This document shows positions 1 through 9,878 of a stretch of 21,361 nt of DNA, piece by piece; the first letter of the stretch is position 1, and the number at the start of each line of letters is the position of its first letter. The notes under the pieces were generated by a model. It did no database searches. It saw nothing but the letters and a program-made list of their open reading frames with translations, and was not told where the DNA came from. The DNA lies in assembly GCA_002081555.1 (NCBI GenBank), contig MZNV01001919.1:1-21361 (forward strand), read 5' to 3'. Source of the DNA: Protostelium mycophagum (lineage: Eukaryota > Evosea > Variosea > Protosteliida > Protosteliaceae). The position numbers and the translations under genes were made by a program.

Positions 1-818
1 CTAAATAAAGTCAATGAAAAATTGTACCTTGATGTTGTTCATCTTTGTGCTAATTTTCAAAATTATTTAAGCACCGCCTGGGGGTGTACAGAAAAATTAT
101 CATTGGAAAAATTAATTATTATTCTTTTCAAAAATTTGTCAGATGATCTGTTGATGCAACTGCAGTTGTTTTACTCTGCAGTACAAGGGAAAGAACCGTT
201 GCTGGTATGACTCAACTTCAAGGCTCTTTCTCCAAGAGCTTTTTGCTAAAGCATTGACACATCAATGAGAGACTTGGGTTTTGCTCCACAAATACCCTCA
301 GAAAGCACACAAGTGGCTTGTACTCTTTTTGCTACTCCTTGTGCTGGATCTTTCTTACCCCAAGATTCTCCTGGTATCACTCCAGACGTTGCCTCTGCTT
401 TGTCCATTCTGCCAGCGATAATTTCGAATTATTGTCTTGCATGCTTTGGAGTCGCTCAAGGGAATGCTCTCTAAGATGATAGATATATCATTATAGGACC
501 ATGCACTTGGCATAATTGAGAATGGTGCGATGCTCAGTGATCATAAAAAACACTACACAATGTCTCAACAATATTTATAGTGAAGTGTGAATTTCTTTAC
601 AAATTTATAAAAAGATACACAAATAAAAGGCTATTTAAGTGTTTAACTCGAATCTAAAGGACAAAAAAAATGATGCAGACTTGCTGAAATAGTTGTGAGG
701 TTCAATATCGACTCTGTTTATGACGGGCTTTTTGGGTTACACCTGGTGAGTGTGTGGTCCTTTGACAAAAGTTCCGTCTTTAGTGATAGAGAACACACTC
801 CAGATACTATCAACTTGA
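1..818. other. Region without recognisable gene
   Basis: No reading frame here could be tied to a family. Two short open stretches on the plus strand (22-210 and 265-474) lack recognisable motifs and convincing splice context. The segment is AT-rich with several A/T runs, and may be the 3' flank of a gene lying outside the window or ordinary spacer DNA. Nothing resembling a tRNA, rRNA or transposon terminus was seen. Confidence 0.4.
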
Positions 819-2140
819 TCATAATAGGGGGTGAATTTCACCTAGACATGCGTCATCAAGACTGACATGATATCTGACATCACTTACACTTCCCAAGTTG
901 GTGCTGACTTTGACGACTGCTCCAGAGTTCTGCCAGTTTACAAAACCATAGGACCATCCAATGTAGTAGTCCACATGATGTCCAACTTGGTCGTTGATTA
1001 TCACGGACACAGGACCTCTTTGAGTTGTTCCAGGGTAAAAAGTGCTGTTTCCTACATAACAATACCTGATTACATCAACTGACATCTTGAAAGAATATGT
1101 TATGCTGAGTTCGCTTACTTGTTTGCAACGCTGACATCGCATCTGTTGTCAATGAGGGTGTGAGAGTCCAAATCTACAACCAGTCAATTGGTATCTCTTG
1201 GACAAATGCTTGCCTGCTGGGTTCAAAGTCCACGATAAAGTGATCTGGACCCATCTTCTTGGTGCTGGATATGTGGTCACTGGGGCTGATGTGGACGAAG
1301 TCGTTGAAGACGAAGAGGTGACCGGACTTCCAAACACCTTCAATGTGGCAAAACCGAAGCTGAAGGGTGATCCCACAGCAACATTATAGACACCAGACAC
1401 GATGTCGACTGGCACATTGCAGGTGAAGGAATAGGACGAAACATATGCACCCGAAGTTTGTATGCTATTACCATTGCTGATGAAATAGCAAGTTTGGGCG
1501 GATGGACAGAAGTCATTACCGGAAACAGAAATACTGCCTCCGGCAGAAGCTGATCAATCTTAGCGAACTTTACTGCAACACCTTCAATGTGGCAAAACCA
1601 AAGCTGGAGGGTAATCCCACAGCAACATTATAGACACCAGACGCGATGTTGACTGGCACATTGCAGGTGAAGGAATAGGACGAAACATATCCACCCGAGC
1701 TTTGTATGCTATTACCATTGCTGATAAAATAGCAAGTTTGGGCGGATGGGCAGAAGTCATTACCAGAAACAGAAATACTGCCTCCGGCAGAAGCTGATCA
1801 ATCTTAGCAACTTTGCTACAACAGACACTTCCAACCTGATCACGTCAGCACGATGAGGTGATGACATGATGTTGACGTCACTTGTTTTGGGTGGTAAAGT
1901 GAGGAAGATGTTGTTGACCGGAGATTTTCCGATGGCTGAGGCACCAGTAGTGGGACTGCCAACAGTGCTCACTTTTGTGTTTTTGCATAGTGCATCGACA
2001 CAAGAGATGATGACTGTTTGTTTATTTCTCTGCGTCATGAGTCAGCGTTGTAGATGGATGGAGGATCACCTGAGCGACACCGATCACAGGCAAGCCATTT
2101 ATTTGGACGATAGAAACTGATCCAGGTTGCAAGTCTGAGC
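819..2140 (-). CDS. Uncharacterised, probably extracellular protein with duplicated beta-rich module (partial)
   Basis: Not recognised as a named gene. Exons that chain by phase on the minus strand: about 2070-2140, 1882-2029, 1638-1793, 1394-1549 and 1174-1337, where an in-frame stop occurs at 1174-1176. The encoded sequence is Ser/Gly/Val-rich with regular Cys. The module starting SAGGSISVSGNDFC and ending near CNVPV resembles IPT/TIG or other Ig-like beta-sandwiches (tentative). The 1638-1793 and 1394-1549 exons are tandem copies, each phase 1 on both sides and each preceded by an 88-nt intron. Downstream a second coding-like block (about 1083-819, motifs YYIGWSYGFVNW and NLGSVSDVRY) lies in another frame; it may be joined by a 35-nt intron starting at the stop region, or be separated by a one-base frameshift near 1177. 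No signal peptide or start codon could be placed. A decaying gene is possible. Confidence 0.45.
1334..1821. repeat. Tandem duplication, 244-bp unit, two copies
   Basis: Copy 1 is 1334-1577 and copy 2 is 1578-1821, directly abutting and offset by 244 bases. They differ at only a small number of positions by eye (for example gaagctgaagggtga versus aaagctggagggtaa), plus small indels close to the right-hand end. Each copy contains a whole 156-nt exon and the 88-nt intron next to it, so the unit adds one complete in-phase module to the minus-strand protein. High similarity suggests a recent event. Confidence 0.9.
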
Positions 2141-2246
2141 CACTACAACGGATCAATGTCTTGTTATGAGCTGATAATGTACCTATACACTTTGGACAAA
2201 GTAGAATTGTCTGACAGACTGCAAATTATTTTTGACAATATAAACA

Positions 2247-2252
2247 TTTATT
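2247..2252 (-). terminator. Poly(A) signal AATAAA for SPICE1-like gene
   Basis: TTTATT on the plus strand reads AATAAA on the minus strand, about 90 nt past the proposed stop codon at 2344-2346. It is the nearest canonical signal downstream of that stop, and supports the gene ending there. Confidence 0.5.
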
Positions 2253-2343
2253 ATGATTTTTACGTGTGGCTTTCGGCAATTCTGTGCACTTTTCGAAACG
2301 AGAACACCTCAGAATATCTTCATAAAAGTATGTTCCACCGGTC

Positions 2344-5223
2344 TTAGCCGTAGAAAGGTATTGAATTTGAGTGTCGGAGCTGCGAGTTATCAATAAAGGA
2401 AAGACTAAGAGGATATGAAGATGAAAAGATGGGACTTACTTGAGTCATGCGGTTCATCTTGTTCTTTGCGTCAACAACGATGGTGCGACCAGACATCACA
2501 AAAGGTTGTTGTGTCACTTGGTCTCTCTGTGCGTGCTGCTCTTGCTGTCTATTTCTGTGATGCACATCAGCATCTAGTCCCAAAACACTGTTAGGCTTAC
2601 TTTGGTCTGTAGGGTTCTACATATTGCTCTTTAATCTCATCTTCCTTCGGCTCTTCTTGTTGTGGAGGGAAAATAGTCGTACAAATGTTATTCTGTGTGT
2701 GTCAGCATTGAATTACTTCAGCCTTATTTGTTTTCTGATATTCTTGCTTCGTGTTTTTGGTGTCTTGGGGTAAAATTACAGCACAAAGTAGATTGAAAGC
2801 TTGTACATATTTGATATGGATCAATGAGTAATAGATCCTCACACTCTTCTGTCGATTCACGCTGCGGTTCCGCGTATCGTAATGTTCCTTGTCTCTCAAA
2901 TTATTCATCATTTCATTTTCAAACTGGGTCATCCTTTCGTTTGACTCAAAGCTGTCATCAAACTCTTGGTATATTCTGCATTTATAGTCAGGCCTCTGAT
3001 GTTTACAATTGAATATTATGGATATGTTCAATTTATTTGGCTAGATATCCTATTCTGCATGCGAGTTTTCTTTCATAATATCGTGGATCTCTCACCTCTG
3101 GTCTTGTGTTCTAATTGAATTATGTCGTGAGTGCTGATGAATATGCGAGCTCGGATTTGTGTGGGTATGTGGTTGTGGAATTTGTTTTTGTACATTGGCT
3201 GGACTGTTTTTCTTACTTAGAATAGATCTAGGTCCAATAATCTTGGTGTTCTGGATAATCAGTCAGGCGATACAATATAATGGAATAGAATTGTATTATG
3301 CATTTAAGTTGATTAACGTAAAAATACAGTGCACAACCGTGATCCATACGAGTATCCAAATTTGACCAAAAGCGCATTGTGCACTACCTTGATAAGACAC
3401 CAAAAGAATGCAAAATCACAATTTACTCGCATCAACTACTCATTGCGTTGGAAATGGACAACCGGTAAAACCGATCCACAACAGGATATATCCAATCAAT
3501 ATCAACAAAATAATACCTGTTGTGGTGATGCTTCTGGCTGTATATTTTCGTAAACGTAGTTCCTATTACAGGATGCTGGTGATGGTTGCAGAGTGCTGCA
3601 ATCCACTGCGAAATCGGGGAGTCGCACGAAGAGATCTTCGATGTTTTTGATAGTCTTCAGAGGTCAACCCGAAGAAGCTCAAAAATTACTCACGTTATGA
3701 CGGTGAATTTCTTGATATATTTCATCCCTTAATGAGGCAAACATACTTCGTGTCTCTTCTTTTGATTTTTCTTGAACTGTTTGTAAATCGCTCAGTTTTT
3801 TATCGAGTTCCTCTCTCGCCTCCTCTGACACAGATAATCTCTACATCATGTCAATTTGACATATTTGGCATGGGTTTGACACTGACATGACTCAAAGTCT
3901 CGATCAGATTCCTTTGTTCTTGGACGGACTTTTGCAACTCCTCTCTGGCTGTAGTTTCTCGTATTAGATCTTCTCTGCTTTTCGTGACAGAGTTGGACAA
4001 TATCTCTACCGCTGCTAAGATATGCCTCAGCTCACGCGCAGTGATGACAGGCTCTTGTTGTTCAACCTTTGAATTCTCTGTTGACATTAAGCCAAATGTC
4101 ATTTTGAGGCTACTACCCTTGACGTTTGAAACGTCCTCGTCGCTTGAACTCTTATTCTTCGACTTTGGCTCTCTTTCCTTCTCCACAAGAATCTTTCTCT
4201 TTCTTTGTGGCTCTACATACTGTCATTCTCTGCGCTGATAAAATAAATGATATCACACCCTCTGTATTCTTCAGACTGTCCATATTATTCGTCCTGACCA
4301 ACTTTGGCTTGATATATAATAAATGATCTCGATTATTAGCTAAATCTTCCTTTTCCCTCATTTTTAACTTGGCCTCAACTTCCTTCTGCAAGACGATCTT
4401 CTGAAGAAAATCGCCGACATTTATGTTCGCCAAGAGGTCTTTGACCTCAGGATTATTTGTTGAGCGAGTTCTCTCTTGTCCTTGAACGTCCTCGGGCATC
4501 GGTGTTCCCATCTGCAATACTCTTTAAATTAAATCACTTCCAACGAAAAAACCAAAAAATATAAAGATGGAAGATGAGAGATGAACTCACGAGAAGAGCT
4601 TTTTGGCGACGAAGTATAGGGGTGATATCTTCCTCTTCTTGGGGGCTCATTACTGGTGAACTGAATTCCTCGTCATGATCTTCTGCTCCATGTCAAACAA
4701 ACGTCTCACTTTCAGAATCAATTCGTTTGGCACCTTCGAATGCTGATGAGGAATGGACTTCTTGTGGTGGCACATAGAAAGATCCTCCATCGCGCTTATC
4801 TGGTGAGTACTTGGATACGAACGAGAGGAACTCACTCTGTTTCTTGTTTCAAAATATTCGTCGCCCTGAATCTCTTCATCCGAATCTTCTGTGTCATCTC
4901 TATTTTCTGCGAATGGTCAAAGATCATGCGAATTGAAGCTGATCGAAGCCTGTCACAAACCTCTTTTATGACGAAGCTCGGCTCTAACAAGAGGGAGGTT
5001 CCGTGAGACAAGGCTCATCTTTCGTCTCAACTGTTCTTTTTCGCTCAGCTTGTAAACATCAAGGTTATTCACTGTATCCTGAAGAGTTCAGATCTCAATC
5101 AGAGAACAAATCACATACATTCCATTCCCTTTTCGGTGGAGCTGATTTTGACCTTGAGCATCTTTGCGAAGCGCTCGCTCTCTCTCCCTGCCTGGTTGCA
5201 GCTCTGTGCTGTCTGTCTGGCAT
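2344..5223 (-). CDS. SPICE1: SPICE1-like spindle and centriole-associated protein
   Basis: SPICE1 localises to centrioles and the spindle and is needed for centriole duplication and chromosome congression. Fourteen exons reconstructed: 5119-5223, 4961-5078, 4836-4906, 4734-4794, 4591-4682, 4259-4511, 3887-4212, 3694-3840, 3517-3654, 3096-3250, 2843-2993, 2601-2692, 2440-2548, 2344-2379, about 617 aa (human about 855). The N-terminus (residues 33-77; KREWN then DTVNNLDVYKLSEKEQLRRK) matches the conserved SPICE1 start, where a KQEWDNTV block precedes a basic helix. Exon 7 carries a coiled coil (SREDLIRETTAREELQKSVQ, then EQRNLIETL) corresponding to the SPICE1 central coiled coil; exon 8 continues it. 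The acidic Ser-rich middle and basic C-terminal exons are less certain, and the introns at 3251-3516 and 2693-2842 could hide small exons. It is head-to-head with the LRR-SAM gene. A minus-strand AATAAA lies at 2247-2252. Confidence 0.8.
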
Positions 5224-5473
5224 GAAATAATCTTTTGGCGGGAATCTGCCTCATTTTACAACGAGTATGTTCACTTGTACAAATTATTATTCATAATATC
5301 CTGCCTTATCCTCCTTGTCTTTTCAGGGTAGAGTCTTCCTCACCCATTAAATAGTTATCCTCCCGAACTCAGAATCCATGAGAACCTTGTGTTAAAATTG
5401 AGCAAGACGGGTAAAGCAAAAGGTGACACAAGCCGAATAAAACAAGCTCAATTGGAACACAAGCTTCCATCAG
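5224..5473. promoter_or_regulatory. Bidirectional promoter between SPICE1-like and LRR-SAM genes
   Basis: The 250 bp between the two divergent start codons hold no coding frame that fits either protein. An E2F-type site lies at 5233-5244. The plus-strand side has an in-frame TAA upstream of the ATG at 5474, supporting that ATG as the true start. A CTTTTCAG at about 5322-5329 could be a splice acceptor of a 5' UTR intron for the LRR gene. Confidence 0.55.
5233..5244 (+). promoter_or_regulatory. E2F-like site TTTTGGCGGGAA
   Basis: TTTTGGCGGGAA matches the E2F/DP consensus (TTTSSCGC family; TTTGGCGGGAA is a classical strong site). It lies ten bases upstream of the SPICE1-like start codon on the opposite strand and 230 bp upstream of the LRR-SAM ATG. 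Cell-cycle control of a centriole gene by E2F would be expected. A second TTTGGCGGGAA sits in front of ARMC1. Confidence 0.5.
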
Positions 5474-8400
5474 ATGGCCACTCACAGCTTGATAGAGTTT
5501 TCAAGAGATCCTCAGAGGTTCTCTTCCCTAAACCTTAAAGGTCGAAGATCTCGATCATCCCGTTCTATGATGTTCTGAACGTGACAGACTGCAAAGTAAC
5601 GGATAAGGATGCCAAAGTTTTGTGTGAGGCGCTCAGACAAACTCTCAGTCTGAACACTTTACGATTGAGAGGTAATGACTTTTCATTTTCATCTGCTGAG
5701 CTATGTAGATAATTCTCTGAGTGCGGAAGCTCTTAAAATCATATTTGATGCGTTGGCTGGACAGGAATCGCTCACATCTCTTTACATACAGAGTAAGTGT
5801 CCCGACAAAGTGCATTTGTCCGCGGAACGAGGTGCTGATTTCAACAGAAAACAAGATGAAAGAAGAGACAAGCAGAGCGTTAGCTGAGATGCTGAGAGAA
5901 TCAAACATCACCGTGTTGGTGTTGGCAGAATGCAGACTGAAGGACAAATCAATGCGATACATCGGAGAGGCAATCAAAAGAAACACTTGTCTTACAGCGC
6001 TTGACTTGAGGGGTGGGTGATCTCACAACATCCAAACTAAAATGATCCAGAAAATAAACTTGGCGATGAAGGACTGAGGTTCCTCACAATAGCTCTCAGT
6101 GCAAATAAGACCATCAACCATCTCGTCCTCTCGAGTGAGTTGCTGACAACACCTGTCAGATGTTGATGATTGACAGACAATGGCATTACTGTCAAAGGGT
6201 GCAAATATCTGATAGAATGTCTTAAGGTCAATATGGGACTTCGGACTCTCCACCTGCAAAGTGACGTCTCCTCCATGAATGTCATTGACGGCTGCAGATA
6301 ATAACATAAGTGATGAAGGCGCTGTCGCTCTGGCCATCTGCCTAAAGACCAACATATACCTCTCAAGCTTGCACGTAGAAAGTGAGTCATTTGCTCATCA
6401 TGAACAGGGTCCTGAACATGACAGACAATGGCATGAAAGCAGATGGAGCTCTGGCTCTCTCAAATCTTCTTCGGTTCAGTTATACAATCACCTCGCTATC
6501 CATCGGATGTTAGTACACATGTCATCAATACCTTCTGATATCCCCAGATAATTTCTTGGGTGAAGCTGTGATTCTCGCACTCGCCGGTGGGCTGAAAAAT
6601 AACAAGACACTTCAAATCTTAAATTTGGACAGTAAGTTATCACCACATACCAACACAATAACACCTTTAAGACGCCATTATCGATGATGCCAGATCCCCC
6701 AGAAATTATGACGGTGAATATCTCTTTTGTACGATAATTTACCGTTGTAGATCGCATCACAGACCCGGGGGTGGAATTATTATCTCAGTCGATCGCCGCG
6801 CATCCAACACTGACCATGCTTTCCATGAAGGGTCAGCGAACATCAACTTTTCATTCAAATTTCCATAAAACTCAAGTAGACAGGGAATCGAATTACTGAT
6901 GTGGGAGGTGCCGCACTTCTCAGGGCTGTGACGGAAAATCCCATAATCATTAATCTCTCTATAGAAAGTGAGTATACAATGCTCATTTCATGACACCTCA
7001 AATATCGCAGACAACCCTGTGTCAGAAAGTGTCATACTCAACATATCCAAACAGTGCCACAAAAATCAACAAGATAAGAGGAAGAGAGCATCAAACAGAA
7101 ACCTGTTGGCAGGCCAAAAGGGAATAAGGACGGCAGTCAACAGACAAGGCTCCTCCTCACTCTCCGGCAATCCGATGAACGGTAAGTTATTTGTGAAAGT
7201 ATAGGCTGATAGGCATAGTCTCTAAAGCATCAGGATCGGGGACACGTACATTTCTGAGATCATCTGCAGAGTCAATATCACCGGTAATATTATCCTCATA
7301 TTCTCCAACATGTTTCGCTCAACCCAAGACGTGTTCTGTGTAGAACAAGGCACTGCTTCTCAACAAGAAGACATCGCCCCGAGATATTGACATTAATTAG
7401 TCCGTATTCGCGCAGGATATGGAGGGGATATACCATGCTCCCAGTACATCACCACCCTCTTCTCCATTGAATAGTTCACCCGGCGCAAATCGATTGAGGT
7501 CACCCACGACTTCGCCAAAACCAGAGGTATTTGATGGAGACATAGAACAAGTGAGATCCATTGCAAAGAAGTGCGAGTTAGATTCTTTGTAAATGACAGT
7601 AGCAGTTGAGTCTTTCTATTGAACAGATGGATATTCAAATCGGAAGATTGGAGAAACAATATTCAGAGCGGGCAGCAAGAATAAAAGAACAGCAAAGTGA
7701 AGAGGAAAATCTCAACACGATCAAGGTACAGCGACTTTTTGACATGCATTTCAAGACGGTTTAATTTGATATCACCAGGATGACAGACAGAGAGCTCTGG
7801 TCACTTTGGAGACGGAACTGTTACGCCTCGCTGAGATCAGAAGAAAAGAGAGAGAAGAGGTAAATCGTATCCCTCTACAATCGTGTAGATCGACTGATTC
7901 TTTGAAGATAAAAGCAATGACTGACGATATCATTCGAAAAACAGAACTGAGAGTCAAGGCAGAAGAGGAAAATAATAAACTACACACACAATTGGAGAAC
8001 GTAAAGTGGGATAAACTCGTCGCTGAAAAAAAGATGAAGAATGCTAAAAAATCACCGAAGAGCGAGAATCTGACAAACTCTGATGTGGTGAAGGTATTTA
8101 AACGTCATTTTTGCGTTTCTTAAGTACAAAGGCTCTGGAGAGAGATGGCGTATCCGCAGCCACCATAGAAACAATCAGACAACACAAGATAGATGGAAGA
8201 AGTCTTTCCAGAATTGATGAAAACACCATCAGAAGGGTAAGAACACATCACTGATGGACGTTGTGATGACGTCAGCAGGTCATGAACATCGGTCAAGATG
8301 AGTCGAAGAAGTTATTGAACTCAATTCAGAAGATCAAAGGGAAACAAGATCTTGGTGTAGAATTTTGGACAAGCACAGAGCTCAGTAATTGGCTCAATAC

Positions 8401-8718
8401 GCAAGATATAGAAGACTCACTCATCAGTGTCATCTCTAATAATAAGGTGACTTTCGAAGGGCGGTGGAGCCAGTTGTATTGTAAATTTGGCTCTCTGTAC
8501 GATAATAGCGAAAATAACAGTAGTAGATCCCCGCATCCGTTTTCATGCAATTGAATGACAGAGACTTCGCGGATTTGGGTGTGGCCGCCTGGGGGGACAG
8601 AGCGAGCCTTCTAGACTGCGTGGAGTCATTGCAGCAATTGTTCAAGGCAGGATCGACAGCGAATTCCTCATCCGAATATCAAGCTTTTTCTAACCCCTTC
8701 ACAAACCCTTTCATTTGA
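5474..8718 (+). CDS. LRR-coiled-coil protein with two SAM domains
   Basis: Twenty exons, 730 aa: 5474-5540, 5588-5671, 5709-5792, 5848-6012, 6051-6134, 6177-6260, 6298-6381, 6425-6508, 6548-6631, 6751-6831, 6884-6967, 7011-7181, 7228-7283, 7401-7550, 7627-7725, 7779-7859, 7908-8093, 8132-8236, 8279-8446, 8527-8718. Residues about 15-345 are ribonuclease-inhibitor-type LRRs of 27-28 aa (pattern NxIxDxGxxxLxxxLxxNxxLxxLxL; for example NRITDVGGAALLRAV). A basic linker and Pro/Ser-rich stretch follow, then coiled coil (exons 15-17, about 440-580), then two SAM domains (about 585-660, KIDGRSLSRIDENTIRRVM; about 660-730, WTSTELSNWLN then LNDRDFADLGVAAWGDR). LRRs and SAMs are protein-protein interaction modules; no enzyme motif is seen. 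The start ATG has an in-frame upstream TAA. LRRC45 and CEP78 are distant analogues with LRR plus coiled coil, but I know of no SAM domains in them. The shared promoter with SPICE1 suggests a centrosomal or ciliary scaffold (inference). Confidence 0.85.
7860..7907 (+). other. 48-nt stopless intron or retained coding segment
   Basis: Between exons 16 and 17 of the LRR-SAM gene, GTAAAT...TTTGAAG is 48 nt, divisible by three and free of stops, so splicing or retention both keep frame. Retention would insert 16 residues beginning VNRIPLQSC into the coiled coil. Its size matches other introns here, so splicing is favoured. Confidence 0.5.
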
Positions 8719-8878
8719 GGAATATCTCATAAAGAATCTCTGTATTTATTAATTTATCTTCTGGCTGGTTGTTTGTAGTCAATATTTTACGTAAGTAGTG
8801 TGGTTCTTGTTGGTACATTTCGAAAACCAAGTAAACAAACCAACAGATAACCAAGTGATCTTACGACAGTGAACGAGA

Positions 8879-9841
8879 ATGTTTGGATGCATCGTGGCAG
8901 GACGTCTTGTTCAAGCTGCACCACAACAGGTAGAGATCAGTTTGTCATCAACATGGTATCGCGGAACGATTCAGTCTTATATAAGACGCCTCTTCCTACA
9001 AAGTGCCATCTATTCTCGACTCAGTTAATTAGGTGTCAGAAAACAAGTACCTCTTTTTATTGGATAATGGAGCTGCCATAAACCATCTTGTGGTGTTCTT
9101 AACGGGTACTACTCCTCTTCCTGTAGGTTTCGGTGCTGGAATCTATTTTGGATGGCCACCATACTCTGAATGGAAGTTTTTAGGTTACCTATCTAACGAG
9201 AAACCGAGTATGATCTTCAAGGTTTGTCCAGACCATTTCTTTTGATATGCTGGAGTCTTTTTTTGTTCTGAATGGAACAGGTTGGAGGAGGAGCAACGAA
9301 TACAACACAGGTTGTTGTACCTGGTGGTATTGTTGAGGTATTCACTGTACATAGATCGTCTATCATCACTCAACCCGGCAGGTAGAAATGGGCACAGCAG
9401 AGCCAGATGTAGTCGTACAACTGGGTGTGTCCATAGAACCAATAGCTTCTCTCGAGCTCTTAGCACAACAGAAGAAAGCCACAGCCTCACCCACTCCACC
9501 ACCAGCGTCCTCTGCACTCGTAGTACCGACCAAAACGCTGAGTTTAACACCTCAGGACATGTGTAAATTCGCCCAGCGAAGTTTGAAACATCTGCAAGAA
9601 TACGTCATGTCCTTTTCACACAAACCGCCGGGAGGTGAGTTCTTTATATAGAGCCCCTGTGAGAGTTGTGGATGACGTGTACAGCGATAGTAGAGAGCAT
9701 CCCATCAGAAGCCTTCATTAAATGGTACAATAGCTACATATCAAAGGTAATTCTAGTGGATTTAAAAAATGAAGCACAATCATTAATAATTGATCGCAGA
9801 TACAAAAAGACCCACTATTTTGGAAAAACGATCCAGAATAA
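8879..9841 (+). CDS. HIKESHI: HIKESHI, HSP70 nuclear import carrier
   Basis: Hikeshi (OPI10 family) binds ATP-loaded HSP70 and FG-nucleoporins and carries HSP70 into the nucleus during heat stress. Six exons, 8879-8929, 9033-9221, 9281-9337, 9382-9634, 9685-9746 and 9800-9841, give 217 aa against 197 in human. The N-terminus MFGCIVAGRLVQAAPQQ is nearly identical to the family start. Exon 2 carries the AINHLVVFLTGTTPLP and GAGIYFGWPP core, exon 4 VVVQLGVSIEPIASL, and the end is IKWYNSYISK then DPLFWKNDPE, matching the family's KWYENFQ...NPLFWK tail. A Thr/Pro/Ala-rich insert in exon 4 (TASPTPPPAS) explains the extra length. The donor of intron 3 could be GTTGTT (9311) rather than GTATTC (9338); the latter is preferred because it keeps the longer exon. 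It lies 160 bp after the LRR-SAM stop and converges on the next gene with 37 bp between stops. Confidence 0.93.
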
Positions 9842-9842
9842 A
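9837..9842 (+). terminator. AATAAA overlapping the HIKESHI stop codon
   Basis: The stop TAA (9839-9841) is embedded in AATAAA, and a second AATAAA follows at 9845-9850. Either would place the 3' end about 10-30 nt further on, before or inside the end of the convergent gene. Confidence 0.55.
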
Positions 9843-9878
9843 AGAATAAATACAGTTATATTATGGGATGTTCTTTAC

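Noticed and set aside
2240-2380. Open minus-strand frame (start SDTQIQYL) downstream of the SPICE1-like gene
   Set aside because: Out of phase with the preceding SPICE1 exon and not recognised; it may be a 5' exon of the extracellular gene but cannot be joined with confidence.
4683-4709. A 27-nt intron or UGA readthrough in the SPICE1-like gene
   Set aside because: A 51-nt intron with donor at 4733 removes the same stop in the same phase, so no unusual decoding is needed.
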